Program-made: the position numbers and the translations under genes | The notes under the pieces: model-generated | The model's input: only the letters and a program-made list of their open reading frames with translations | Database searches by the model: none | What the model was told of the DNA's origin: nothing | Part shown: in pieces, positions 27,504 to 35,793 of the stretch | Position numbering within the stretch: position 1 is the stretch's first letter | Layout of the letters: each line of letters starts with the position of its first letter | Source of the DNA: Pseudomonas sp. M47T1 | GTDB lineage: Bacteria; Pseudomonadota; Gammaproteobacteria; Pseudomonadales; Pseudomonadaceae | Assembly: GCF_000263855.1 (NCBI RefSeq) | Contig: NZ_AJWX01000022.1 | Coordinates: forward strand, 48,469 to 112,468 | DNA length: 64,000 nt | Direction: 5' to 3'

Positions 27504-29273
27504 TCATGCGCTCACCAGCGGGCCAGGGTTTTTCAGGTACAGGTCCTTGATGGCCTGGGCCGCGAACAGCGTCAGCGCGCCGATCATGGAGGTGGGGTTG
27601 GCCTGGAAGTTCTGCGGGAAGGCGTTGCCGCCCGGCACGAACACGTTGTGCACGTCCCAGCTTTGCAGGTAGCGGTTCAGGGCGCTTGTTTCAGGCGAGT
27701 CGCCCATCACCGCGCCGCCCACGTTGTGGGTAGACACGTACTTGGTGATGTCCCAGTGCGAGTCCATGGCCAGGTAGCTTTCGCTGTAGCTGTCCGGCGC
27801 CAGTTCCTGGGTGATGCCCAGCACGATCTTGCGCAGATGCTGCTGCAGTTTCAGCTCGTTCTGTTTCCAGTCGAAGGTGATGCGCAGCAGGGGCTGGCCC
27901 CACGGGTCTTTATAGGTCGGGTCCAGGTCCACGTAGTGGTCGCGGTAGGACATGCAGCTGGTGGTGATACCGATTTTCATCGAGTGCCCGTACCAGTCGA
28001 CCATGCCGTCTTTCCAGCCCTGGCCCCATTCCGGCGTGCCGCTGGGCAGTGAGGTGCCGATGGGCGTGCCGGTGGCTTGCGCGCTCTGGATCTTGGCGCC
28101 GCCCAGGAAGCCCAGGCCCGGGCCGTCGAAGTTGCCCGGGGACACGTCGTTGAACAGCTGGCCCGTGGCGCCTGCGGTGGCAAACGGGTTGAAGTGTTTA
28201 TCCTTGAAGAACAGCGTGGTGCCGCCGTTGCTGAGGAAGGCGTAGTTGCGTCCCACCGTGCCTTTGCCGCTGACCGGGTCGTACGGCGTGCCGATTTTCG
28301 ACAACAGCATCAGGCGCACGTTGACGAACTGGAAGGCGGCCAGCACGACGATCTTGGCTGGCTGGAACACTTCGTTGCCCTGGCCGTCGGCGTAGGTCAC
28401 GCCGCGGGCGGTCTTGCCGTCCGGGTGCAGGTCCACGCGCAGCACGTTGGCGTTGGTGCGGTAGGAGAAGTTTTCCATGCGCTTGAGCGAATCCAGCACC
28501 GCAGTTTGCGGCGAGGCCTTGGAGAAGTTCAGGCACGGGTATTTGCTGCAATAGCCGCAGTAGTTGCACGGCGCGATCTGGTTCCCATACGGGTTGGTCC
28601 AGGCCCGCGACACATTGGCCGAAGGGTTGGGGAAGGGGTGGTAGCCCAGCTTGCGCGCCGCGTCGGCGAACATCGTGTTGTTGAGCGTGTCCTCCATGGG
28701 CGGCAGCGGATGCGGGAAGGAGCGAGGCCCCTCGAACGGGTCGCCACCAGGGATGAGGGTGCCGCGCAGGTTGCCGGTGTTGCCCGACAGGCCGCAGATC
28801 TTGTCGAAGCGGTCCAGGTACGGTTCGATCTCTTCCCAGGTGAACGGGAAGTCCTGCACCTGCATGCCTTCGCCCAGTTGGCCGGGCTTGTAGGCCTGGT
28901 CGGCGTACGTCTTGAGCTTGATATCGGTGGGCGTGGGACGGATCAGCACCCCCGTCCAGTGCAGCCCCGAGCCGCCCACGCCGGTACCGGGCACAAAGGC
29001 ACCCCATTGGCGAGTGGGCAGCGCGGTGTCGTGGATGCTGTGGCGCACGGTCAGGGCGCCGTCCTTGGGGGTGACCATGATCTTGTTGCGCACGCCGTAG
29101 GCGTATTCATCCGCAGGCTTGGGGTAGCCGAAGTCGGCGTTGGTGCGGTCTTCGCCGCGCTCCAGGGCGCGGACCTTGAGGCCGGCTTGGGCCAACTCGA
29201 TGCTCATCAGCGAGCCAGCCCAGCCCATGCCGACGACGATGACGTCGACTTCGTCATTGGTAATAGTTGCCAT
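27504..29273 (-). CDS. GMC-family FAD dehydrogenase, large subunit (gluconate 2-dehydrogenase type)
   Basis: 589-residue flavoprotein. The FAD-binding motif VVGMGWAGSLMSIELAQAG is at about 13-31. A four-Cys stretch near 225-240 (CNYCGYCSKYPC) suggests an iron-sulfur or structural site, as in several sugar-acid dehydrogenases of this group. The C-terminal catalytic region has STHNVGGAVMG and FQANPTSMIGAL. It oxidises a sugar, sugar acid or alcohol at the periplasmic face together with the small Tat subunit and the cytochrome. Gluconate or 2-ketogluconate is the likely but unproven substrate. Confidence 0.88.
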   Translation of the reverse strand: MATITNDEVDVIVVGMGWAGSLMSIELAQAGLKVRALERGEDRTNADFGYPKPADEYAYGVRNKIMVTPKDGALTVRHSIHDTALPTRQWGAFVPGTGVGGSGLHWTGVLIRPTPTDIKLKTYADQAYKPGQLGEGMQVQDFPFTWEEIEPYLDRFDKICGLSGNTGNLRGTLIPGGDPFEGPRSFPHPLPPMEDTLNNTMFADAARKLGYHPFPNPSANVSRAWTNPYGNQIAPCNYCGYCSKYPCLNFSKASPQTAVLDSLKRMENFSYRTNANVLRVDLHPDGKTARGVTYADGQGNEVFQPAKIVVLAAFQFVNVRLMLLSKIGTPYDPVSGKGTVGRNYAFLSNGGTTLFFKDKHFNPFATAGATGQLFNDVSPGNFDGPGLGFLGGAKIQSAQATGTPIGTSLPSGTPEWGQGWKDGMVDWYGHSMKIGITTSCMSYRDHYVDLDPTYKDPWGQPLLRITFDWKQNELKLQQHLRKIVLGITQELAPDSYSESYLAMDSHWDITKYVSTHNVGGAVMGDSPETSALNRYLQSWDVHNVFVPGGNAFPQNFQANPTSMIGALTLFAAQAIKDLYLKNPGPLVSA

Positions 29274-29306
29274 AAAACTCTCGATAAAGTGGGGCGCAGG
29301 GGGCGT

Positions 29307-30026
29307 TCAGCCGCGTTCGCCGCTAAGGCTGACGGGACCCAGGGGGTACTTGACGTTGTGCTGCGCCACCCATTCCAGGTAGCTGGCACGCGCACCGGGG
29401 AAGCCGATCGCGATCCAGGCCTTCATCCCTTTGTTGCCGCCGTAGATGGGGTCGGCCAGGTAGCCCTGCTTGGCGTGCTTGAGCAGCTCACCGAAGAACA
29501 GCTTGGCGCCCAGGATGCTTTCGCCGAAGTCGGCGAAATTGATCTCGCCCGACGACAACCGCTTCAGCGCATCGACGCGCCCGGCTTCATCCAGGGCGGC
29601 GAAGTTGGCGCCGTGGGTGTGCTGGCACCAGGCCTGAGCCGCCTCGATGCCTTTCTGGTAGACCTCTTGTGGCCGGTAGGGCAATTGATAGCCCAGGGTG
29701 GCGGGGGCTTTGACGTCAAACGGGCCTTCGAGGTAGATCTCGCTGCCCAGGTCGCCCGCCAGTTGCTGGTCCAGGAACACCGGTACGTTGGTTTCCAGCG
29801 CGCCGGGGCCGCGTCCACCGCCGGGTATCAGGCAGTCACAGGCGGCCATGATGAAGGCCCATTGGGCCGGGTCGAAAAACGTCGGGCGGTAGGTCTCGAG
29901 GGTGGGGGCCACCAGGTCTGCGGCCATGGCGGCGCTGAGGCCCTTGACCACCACGCCCATGGCCGGCAAGGCAATCAGGGAGGACAGCAGAAACTTTCTT
30001 CGGGATGTCTGCGAGGCTAACAACAT
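29307..30026 (-). CDS. Gluconate 2-dehydrogenase subunit 3 family protein (Tat-exported)
   Basis: 239-residue small subunit of a three-component membrane dehydrogenase. The start is set at the ATG at 30026, giving a Tat signal TSRRKFLLSSLIALPAMG at the N-terminus; the longer frame to 30158 would bury it. The subunit carries the flavoprotein across the membrane by the Tat pathway in known members. It is the first gene of the operon, 33 bases before the GMC gene. The region upstream contains an inverted repeat at 30270-30285. Confidence 0.85.
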   Translation of the reverse strand: MLLASQTSRRKFLLSSLIALPAMGVVVKGLSAAMAADLVAPTLETYRPTFFDPAQWAFIMAACDCLIPGGGRGPGALETNVPVFLDQQLAGDLGSEIYLEGPFDVKAPATLGYQLPYRPQEVYQKGIEAAQAWCQHTHGANFAALDEAGRVDALKRLSSGEINFADFGESILGAKLFFGELLKHAKQGYLADPIYGGNKGMKAWIAIGFPGARASYLEWVAQHNVKYPLGPVSLSGERG

Positions 30027-30475
30027 AAGGGGGCTCACTTTAGCGGCTTGCAAAATCCGGACGAGGCAAGACAACGGCCAAGCGCTCGAAACGCTGTGCA
30101 AACCCCCTCGAAAAGCGCCCAGCCCAAGGCCTGGCTTTCCGCTGATGGGGAAAGGCACAAGGGGCGGTTGGCCGCATCGGTGCTGAGGGGGTGGCAGGCC
30201 TTGGGGCTGCTCTAATTGGACTGGTCACATCGGGCCGGCGGGCGCAAAACCTGCGCGGCAAAGAGGGCGCGATACTGGAGTATCGTCTGGCTCATCACGG
30301 GTCAGTCATCGTACCACTGCTTTTATTGTAACGGCTATGATAATTTTTAAGGGTGTCAAAGTGACCGGGTGTCGCAGGGTTGATAGCTGGTTTAGAGAGG
30401 TTTTTGTTATTGTGGTTGGGTTTGGTGATGATTTGATGTTGTAGGATGACGTAGGGTTGGAAGCGGTGGGGCTGG
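30027..30475. other. Intergenic region upstream of the dehydrogenase operon
   Basis: About 450 bases with no credible gene. It should hold the operon promoter. The inverted repeat at 30270-30285 and the AT-rich stretch around 30320-30420 are the only marked features. Confidence 0.45.
30270..30285. promoter_or_regulatory. Perfect inverted repeat, possible operator
   Basis: CGATACTGGAGTATCG has two 7-bp arms around GG. It lies about 245 bases upstream of the dehydrogenase operon. No regulator gene is adjacent to assign it to. Confidence 0.4.
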
Positions 30476-30514
30476 CAGGTGCATGCCGATGTTTTTTGGG
30501 TGTTCATGCGATCG
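30476..30514 (+). repeat. 39-bp direct repeat, copy 2
   Basis: Same sequence and orientation as 25859-25897, with one C/T difference. A REP-type unit overlaps its end. Confidence 0.8.
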
Positions 30515-30728
30515 CGCGCCGCCCGCGCGGCGCTTCCCGGGCAGAGCCCGGTCCCACGTTTGTTTCGGGCCAGTTATGCCTTGGAGATCACCTTGGCCGC
30601 CTTGTCGCACCACCGCAAATCTGCAGTGAAAATACAAGGCTAACCAGGCAATACCACAGACAAAACTGGCCCGAAACAAACGTGGGAGCGGGTTCTACCC
30701 GCGAAGCGCCGCGCGGGCGGCGCTCGAT
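30511..30728. repeat. Long inverted repeat (REP pair, BIME- or MITE-like)
   Basis: The left arm 30511-30575 and the right arm 30664-30728 are about 65 bases each and nearly complementary, including the REP-like core (GCCCG/CGGGC) and ACGTTTGTTTCGGGCCAGTT. The 88-base spacer has no ORF. Such paired REPs are a mobile, RAYT-dependent form in other pseudomonads. The arms could form a large cruciform or RNA hairpin. Confidence 0.75.
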
Positions 30729-30792
30729 CTCAAGCACGAAGAAACCCTCAAGACGAACACGTCGCAGCCACACCTCAAACTACAGAAAGAAA

Positions 30793-31141
30793 TCACCGCC
30801 TACGGTGGGGGATGTCGTCATCAGCAATCAACACCCGCTCCATCACCCGCGGAAAATCGCCATAGTTGTACACCGGGTAATGCAGCACCGCGCGGTTGTC
30901 CCAAAAGGCAATGGCACCCTCGGTCCATTTGAAACGTACGTGATACTCGGGGTTGCTGTACGCCTTGAGCAACAACGCCACCAGCGCCTGGCTCTTTGAG
31001 CAGCAGGCCGTGGACTTGATCGCGCAGGGCCGGACTTAGCGGACTGTCCAGGGCAATGCCACTGATTTCCGCGCCCAGAGTGGGTTCCAGCGCGGTGACG
31101 ATAATCGAGGGTTCTATCGCGATGGCGTGTTGCGCGCCCAT
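30793..31141 (-). pseudogene. TauD/TfdA-family dioxygenase with internal deletion and frameshift
   Basis: The gene start encodes about 49 residues of a TauD-type N-terminus (TALEPTLGAEISGIALD...HGLLLK). The frame is then changed, and another frame encodes the C-terminal end (ALVALLLKAYSNPEYHVRF, then FWDNRAVLHYPVYNYGD). The central ~200 residues are gone, including the His-x-Asp iron ligands. The joint near 30990-31005 lies where both parts carry a CTGCTCAA/TTGCTCAA stretch, suggesting recombination between short similar sequences. The gene was probably a sulfonate or similar alpha-ketoglutarate dioxygenase. Confidence 0.8.
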
Positions 31142-31164
31142 GGTCGGGGCTCCTTGTCGTGTTG

Positions 31165-31851
31165 TCAGGCGGTGGCTTGGGTGGGGGTGAGCAGGGCGTC
31201 CACTGCGTCGATGATCGGCTGCGCTTCGGTGCGCACCAGCCAGTCGGGGCTGACTTGGGCAAAGTGCACCTGGCGGTCGGCGCCGATGACCACCACGGTG
31301 GGCTGCGGCAGTTCCCAGGTGCCGGTGCCGGTCACCGCGTCGATGCTCGAGCCCTTGGCCTCGGCGGCCGCGCGCGAGGCCTCGTCGAAGCTGTAGAGGA
31401 TGCCCAGGCGGCGGGCCAGGCTGTTGTCCGGGTCGCTGGCCACTTGCAGGGTCAGTTCGTGACGCTGCTTGATCTCGATCAGCCGTTCAGGCACCTGCGG
31501 GCTCACCGCTACCAGCGGCACGCCCCGCGCCTGCAGCGCGGGTTGCAGATGGCGCTGGTAATAGGGGATGGCGATATTGCACGCCGGGCAGCCGGCGAAA
31601 CGGAAGAACACCAGCACCGCAGGCCCGCGTCGCACCAGGGTGTCCAGGCCCAGTTCGCCGCCTTCCACCTTGAGCAGGGTAAAGGGCGCCAGCGTGTCGC
31701 CCTTGCGCACGAAGGGCTGGCCGGGGGCCTGGTCCACCAGGCGCTGGCGCTGGTCGATATTGACTTGCAGGGCGGCCGGGTCCCAGGTGCTCACACGTTC
31801 AGCGTGCAGCTCGGCCAGCAGTTGGTTCAGCGAGTGTGGTGCGGTGCTCAT
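31165..31851 (-). CDS. Peroxiredoxin-like (AhpC/TSA family) protein
   Basis: 228 residues with a thioredoxin fold in the middle. The active-site region reads VFFRFAGCPACNIA, with Cys88 and Cys91 in a CxxC arrangement typical of the peroxiredoxin-like subfamily. A helical N-terminal extension of about 50 residues precedes it. It is a likely thiol peroxidase or disulfide reductase in the cytoplasm. It sits 23 bases upstream of the TauD-type pseudogene on the same strand, so the two were probably one unit. Confidence 0.85.
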   Translation of the reverse strand: MSTAPHSLNQLLAELHAERVSTWDPAALQVNIDQRQRLVDQAPGQPFVRKGDTLAPFTLLKVEGGELGLDTLVRRGPAVLVFFRFAGCPACNIAIPYYQRHLQPALQARGVPLVAVSPQVPERLIEIKQRHELTLQVASDPDNSLARRLGILYSFDEASRAAAEAKGSSIDAVTGTGTWELPQPTVVVIGADRQVHFAQVSPDWLVRTEAQPIIDAVDALLTPTQATA

Positions 31852-32390
31852 GGGTAGCCCTCGTGGCTGTGGAGGAAGCAGGCCTCCGCAGCGTAGGGTC
31901 GGGCTGTATGGGGTGACGTTAGACGGCGTGAGAGGGGGTTGTGAAGGTTTGTTTTGTTCTAAGCTAATATGCGTATAGTGAATCTAATACGTTATTGATG
32001 ATGCTGTTGATGCATGTTCTTGGCATGGCCTACGCGTTCATTGCCAGCAAGGCGGCAGGGGCTACTACGATTTATACGCCTCGGCGAGTCAGGTCCGGCC
32101 TCATCGCGAGCAAGCTCGGCTCCTGCAGTGGTTGCGCGTAAGGCAGTTGCTGCCACGGGAAATCACAACCCGCGCTCGAGATTTTCAGGGTTCACCGCGC
32201 CCCGTGTAGCAGCGGGCGCCAGGTCGCGTCACGGACGCCACGGCGTGCCTGACACCGCCATTGCCCGCGCCGCAGCCTTCGGCAGCTACCCCTCCCACCT
32301 AGACAGTTGCTGCTACGTCGGCGTTGTAGCCGCCACTGTCTTTTCTGGCTAAAACCGCGTCCCACAGAACCACGCCGGCCATGCGTGGAA
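31852..32390. other. Intergenic region, 539 bases
   Basis: No gene was recognised. Near 31950-31995 an AT-rich stretch (AAGCTAATATGCGTATAGTG) may be the promoter of the peroxiredoxin unit. A degenerate REP-like sequence lies around 32100-32130 (CATCGCGAGCAAGCTCGGCT). Confidence 0.45.
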
Positions 32391-33698
32391 TCAATACACC
32401 GGCTTGTGGCTGACCCGCAGCGCCTTGCTCACATCCTTCGCCAGCCCCGGCAGGTCGTCCATGTCCAGGTTGGCGATGCTCACGCGGATCTGCGCACCTT
32501 CACCCAGCCGGAACGGCTTGCCGGCCTGGACCGCCCAACCATAGGACGCCAGTGCCTGCACCGCCGATGTCTCATCGGCAACGCCAATCCACAGGTGCAG
32601 GCCTTCGGCGCTTGGCTCGCAGGTGACGCTTTGGGCGTTCAGCGCCTGAATCAATGTCGATCGCCGTTGCGCATAACTCATGGCCGCGCGCTGAAGCTGC
32701 CCATCGGTTATTGCTGCTTGCCATAACCTGGCCGCGATGCGCTGTAGCAGGTGGCTCACCCAGCGTGATGCCACCGCCTGCAGCCGCTGCATGTCGGCCA
32801 GCAGGTGCGCGTTGGCCGCCACCACTGACAGGCGCAGGTCAGGGCCGAGGAATTTACTCACCGAGGTGATGTGCACCCAGCGCGCCGGCAGCGGGGCCAA
32901 CAGGGGCGGCTCGGCCTGGCTCAGCGGCCCCCAATGATCATCCAGGATCAGCAAGGTGTCGGCAGCGTCCTGCAGCGCGATGCTCCACGCCTGCCAGCGA
33001 GCGGACGAAAAGGAATGCCCGGTGGGATTCTGTGCCCTGGGGGTGAGGATAACGGCGGCAACTTCGCGCAGTGGGTCGGTACCGGGCGGGCAGGCGCCCA
33101 GCTCATCGGCCCGCAGGGCCACCGGTTTGAGCCGCAGGTTGGCCAGCAACGCCAGTACCGGCGGCCAGCACGGGTCTTCAACCAGCACCCGGTTGCCGGG
33201 GCGGCAGTGGGCGCGCAGGGCTTTTTCCATGGCGTCCATGGCGCCGTGGAAAACGCCGATATGCTCGCCAGGCACTGCTTGCTCCAGCAGCCATTGCCTG
33301 GCCACCTCCAGCAACCCAGGATCATCCCCCTGCAGGTCATGGCCGGTGTCGGCAGGCCATTGCGCCAGCCAGTCACCGTTCAGACGCGGCAACAATCGGC
33401 CATCGACATTACCGCTGGCCGCATTACGCAAATGCCCAGGCAGCGCATGCCGTGCCACTTGGGTGACGCCCTGTTCGGCCACCCGGGTACCGCGGCGGCC
33501 ATCAGTGTCCACCCAGCCGGCGTTGCGCAACAGTTTGTACGCCGCTGCCACGGTGTTGGGACTGACCTGCAACTGACTGGCCAGCAGTCGAACGGCCGGC
33601 AGCAGTTGCCCGGTAACAATTTCCTGGGCACGGATAGCGCGCTCAATGGATTCAGCAATCTCGACAGCAGTGGAGCCAGAGGTCAATAATGTATTCAT
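32391..33698 (-). CDS. MocR-type regulator (GntR HTH fused to PLP aminotransferase domain)
   Basis: 435 residues. The N-terminal winged HTH (LPAVRLLASQLQVSPNTVAAAYKLL, about 33-57) is followed by a class I/II aminotransferase-like domain. SVSKFLGPDLRLS marks the PLP-binding Lys region, and ILDDHWGPLS the Asp that binds the cofactor ring. MocR proteins sense PLP or an amino-acid adduct. The start at 33698 lies only 28 bases from the divergent amidotransferase gene, which is the obvious target. No Shine-Dalgarno is visible before this start. Confidence 0.85.
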   Translation of the reverse strand: MNTLLTSGSTAVEIAESIERAIRAQEIVTGQLLPAVRLLASQLQVSPNTVAAAYKLLRNAGWVDTDGRRGTRVAEQGVTQVARHALPGHLRNAASGNVDGRLLPRLNGDWLAQWPADTGHDLQGDDPGLLEVARQWLLEQAVPGEHIGVFHGAMDAMEKALRAHCRPGNRVLVEDPCWPPVLALLANLRLKPVALRADELGACPPGTDPLREVAAVILTPRAQNPTGHSFSSARWQAWSIALQDAADTLLILDDHWGPLSQAEPPLLAPLPARWVHITSVSKFLGPDLRLSVVAANAHLLADMQRLQAVASRWVSHLLQRIAARLWQAAITDGQLQRAAMSYAQRRSTLIQALNAQSVTCEPSAEGLHLWIGVADETSAVQALASYGWAVQAGKPFRLGEGAQIRVSIANLDMDDLPGLAKDVSKALRVSHKPVY

Positions 33699-33710
33699 AC
33701 ATTCACTATA

Positions 33711-33724
33711 TTGTATTGGTACAA
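33711..33724. promoter_or_regulatory. Candidate MocR operator
   Basis: TTGTATTGGTACAA has 5-bp arms TTGTA/TACAA and fills the 28-base gap between two divergent start codons, ending 2 bases before the amidotransferase ATG. TATATTGTAT nearby resembles a -10 element. Confidence 0.5.
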
Positions 33725-33726
33725 AT

Positions 33727-34440
33727 ATGAAAAGCGCGTGGGTCATACGGCATGTGCCCTTTGAAGGGTTGGGTGTGTACGCGGCGGTGCTGGAGCAGCG
33801 CGGTTACCGGATTCGGGTCATTGAGGCGCCATTGCAGGCGCTGGCAGAGCTGGATCCGGCAGAGCCGGATCTGTTGATCATGCTTGGCGGGCCTGTCGGG
33901 GCGTTCGACGACGCCAGTTACCCCTATCTGATCCATGCGCTGCGCCTGGTTCAGCAACGCATCGCCAACGGCAGAAAGCTGCTGGGCGTGTGCCTGGGGG
34001 CGCAATTGATCGCCCGGGCGCTGGGCGCAGAGGTCAAACCCATGGGCATCAAGGAGATCGGTTACGCGCCGCTGACCCTGACTGCGGCGGGTCAGCAGTC
34101 CGTGTTGGCGCCGTTGCAGGGCGCGGGCCCCGTGCTGCACTGGCATGGCGATCAGTTCCAGATCCCTGTGGGCGCCACCCACCTTGCCAGTTCGCAGGAC
34201 TGCCCCTATCAGGCCTTCAGCGTGGGCAACGCCGTGCTGGCGCTGCAGTTCCACCCTGAAGCCGATCCACGGCAGCTGGAAGCCTGGTTGGTGGGGCATG
34301 CGGCGGAGTTGCAGGCGGCGGGCATTGATCCTTGTACGTTGCGCGCCCAGGCCGCAGCGGTGAGCGATGACCTTGTGCGCTTGAGTCAGCAGATGTTCGC
34401 CGACTGGCTTGACCTGCCGGTCGGGGAAGGTGAGGCCTGA
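33727..34440 (+). CDS. Class I glutamine amidotransferase-like protein
   Basis: 237-residue GATase1 protein of the GMP-synthase-like stand-alone group. The catalytic triad is visible: Cys89 in GVCLGAQ, His176 and Glu178 in LQFHPEAD. It probably hydrolyses glutamine or a gamma-glutamyl amide. The ATG at 33727 has no clear ribosome site and begins just after the operator palindrome, so the transcript may be leaderless or nearly so. It overlaps the MOSC gene by one base. Confidence 0.85.
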   Translation: MKSAWVIRHVPFEGLGVYAAVLEQRGYRIRVIEAPLQALAELDPAEPDLLIMLGGPVGAFDDASYPYLIHALRLVQQRIANGRKLLGVCLGAQLIARALGAEVKPMGIKEIGYAPLTLTAAGQQSVLAPLQGAGPVLHWHGDQFQIPVGATHLASSQDCPYQAFSVGNAVLALQFHPEADPRQLEAWLVGHAAELQAAGIDPCTLRAQAAAVSDDLVRLSQQMFADWLDLPVGEGEA

Positions 34441-35129
34441 TGGCGTTGGGGCGGCTGGACGCGTTGCTGGTCGGCAAGGCCGTTCCCTTTGTGCGCCATG
34501 GCACCCGCAGCGCCATCGCCAAGGCACCCCTGAGCGGCGCGACGGCGGCCTTGTTTCTGGGGCTCGAAGGCGACGAACAGGGTGACCTGCGCATTCATGG
34601 CGGTGTGGACAAGGCCATCCATCAATACCCCAGGGAGCATTACGCGCAATGGCAGGGGCGGCTGGGCCAGCATCCGTTGCTGGCGCAGCCGGGCGCGTTC
34701 GGCGAAAACCTGTCCACTACGGGGATGACTGAAGAGACCGTTTGCCTGGGTGATGTGATCCGCTGCGGCAGCGCGTTGCTCGAAGTCAGCCAGACGCGCC
34801 AGCCATGCTGGAAGCTCAACGACCGCTTTGCCGTACCGGACATGGCCTTGCGCATGCAGCACATGGGGATGACGGGGTGGTATTACCGGGTAGCGGAAGA
34901 GGGGCAGCTGTGTGCAGGGGATGTGTTTACCCTGGTTGCCCGGCCTTGCCCGGACTGGAACCTGGCGCGCGTGGTGTCCGTGCTGTACCGGCGTACCTTG
35001 GACCGTGATGAGTTGGAGGGCCTGGGAGCGTTGCCGTTGGTGCCGTCCTGGCAGCGGCTGGTGGCGCGCAGGTTGGAGCAGGTACAGGTTGAAGACTGGG
35101 GGCCCCGTTTGGGTGGGCCTCTCGATTAA
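34440..35129 (+). CDS. MOSC domain protein, YiiM type
   Basis: 229 residues. The MOSC core has the conserved GDEQGDLRIHGGVDKAIHQYP near 42-62, GAFGENL near 85 and the Cys in QTRQPCWKL near 122. MOSC proteins of the YiiM group reduce N-hydroxylated bases with a molybdenum cofactor sulfide. The C-terminal ~60 residues form the 3-alpha domain of this subgroup. The start overlaps the amidotransferase stop codon (TGATG), so the two genes are translationally coupled. Confidence 0.9.
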   Translation: MALGRLDALLVGKAVPFVRHGTRSAIAKAPLSGATAALFLGLEGDEQGDLRIHGGVDKAIHQYPREHYAQWQGRLGQHPLLAQPGAFGENLSTTGMTEETVCLGDVIRCGSALLEVSQTRQPCWKLNDRFAVPDMALRMQHMGMTGWYYRVAEEGQLCAGDVFTLVARPCPDWNLARVVSVLYRRTLDRDELEGLGALPLVPSWQRLVARRLEQVQVEDWGPRLGGPLD

Positions 35130-35147
35130 CACGATAGGGAGGTTGCA

Positions 35148-35384
35148 GTGGGTTTGTTCAGAGTGCAGGTGTGCAAGGACAACAAGCGGTGGTGCTCCAT
35201 CGACGTAGAACACCTGGATGCCGGGACGGTGGTGCGTGATGTGGCTGGCCGATTTTCGGCAGAAGAAGGTTTCGTTATATCCGTGCAGAAAAGAACGGGC
35301 GAAAAGCGCTTGCTTGAATCATCGCCAACGGGCGTAAAACTAATTGCTGTTGAACCATTGTTTGAAAAAGTATCGTTTGATTAG
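35148..35384 (+). CDS. Small hypothetical protein
   Basis: 78 residues starting at a GTG with GGGAGG 6 bases upstream. It is mixed in charge, has two Cys near the N-terminus (VQVCKDNKRWCS) and no known domain. It follows the MOSC gene by 18 bases, so it is probably the third gene of that unit. Its function is unknown. Confidence 0.65.
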   Translation: MGLFRVQVCKDNKRWCSIDVEHLDAGTVVRDVAGRFSAEEGFVISVQKRTGEKRLLESSPTGVKLIAVEPLFEKVSFD

Positions 35385-35457
35385 TTTTTGCCAGTATCGT
35401 CTTCACTTGAGTGTAGGAGGCTTCTGATTTTGCGGGCACTCCCCGCAGGAACACCTG

Positions 35458-35655
35458 ATGCCGAGTGAGAGCCTGTTGGCCCTCGATCGGCGCCTGGAAG
35501 GGCTGGCGGGGCAGGCGAAGGCGGTGTTCGTGCACCGCCAGCTGGAAGGCATGACCCATGCGCAGATCAGTAAGCGGCTGGGGTTGACGGTGGGGCGGGT
35601 GCATCAATTGATGACAGTGGCGTTGCAGTGTTGCCAGGGCGGGTTGCGCGAATAA
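35458..35655 (+). CDS. Minimal sigma-70 region 4-like HTH protein
   Basis: 65 residues consisting almost only of a region 4-type helix-turn-helix (AVFVHRQLEGMTHAQISKRLGLTVGRVHQLM). It resembles the C-terminal end of ECF sigma factors such as those for iron uptake, without region 2. AGGAAC precedes the ATG. It may be a small DNA-binding regulator, or a remnant of a sigma factor gene, although the start site is intact and pseudomonads often carry such short proteins. Confidence 0.65.
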   Translation: MPSESLLALDRRLEGLAGQAKAVFVHRQLEGMTHAQISKRLGLTVGRVHQLMTVALQCCQGGLRE

Positions 35656-35685
35656 ATGAGCTGCCAAGCAGCCACTGTCTTTGTG

Positions 35686-35772
35686 GGAGTGGGCTCTGCC
35701 CACGAAGCGTACACTGCGGTATGCCAGCAACTGCGCGGGACCTTCTTCGCGGGTAGAACCCGCTCCCAGGGG
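35686..35772. repeat. REP-type pair
   Basis: GTGGGAGTGGGCTCTGCCCA and TTCGCGGGTAGAACCCGCTC lie about 60 bases apart. They resemble P. putida REP sequences in opposite orientation. The pair separates the convergent ends of the sigma-like gene and the GntR gene. Confidence 0.7.
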
Positions 35773-35793
35773 GTTAGTGGCTGCTACAGGAAC

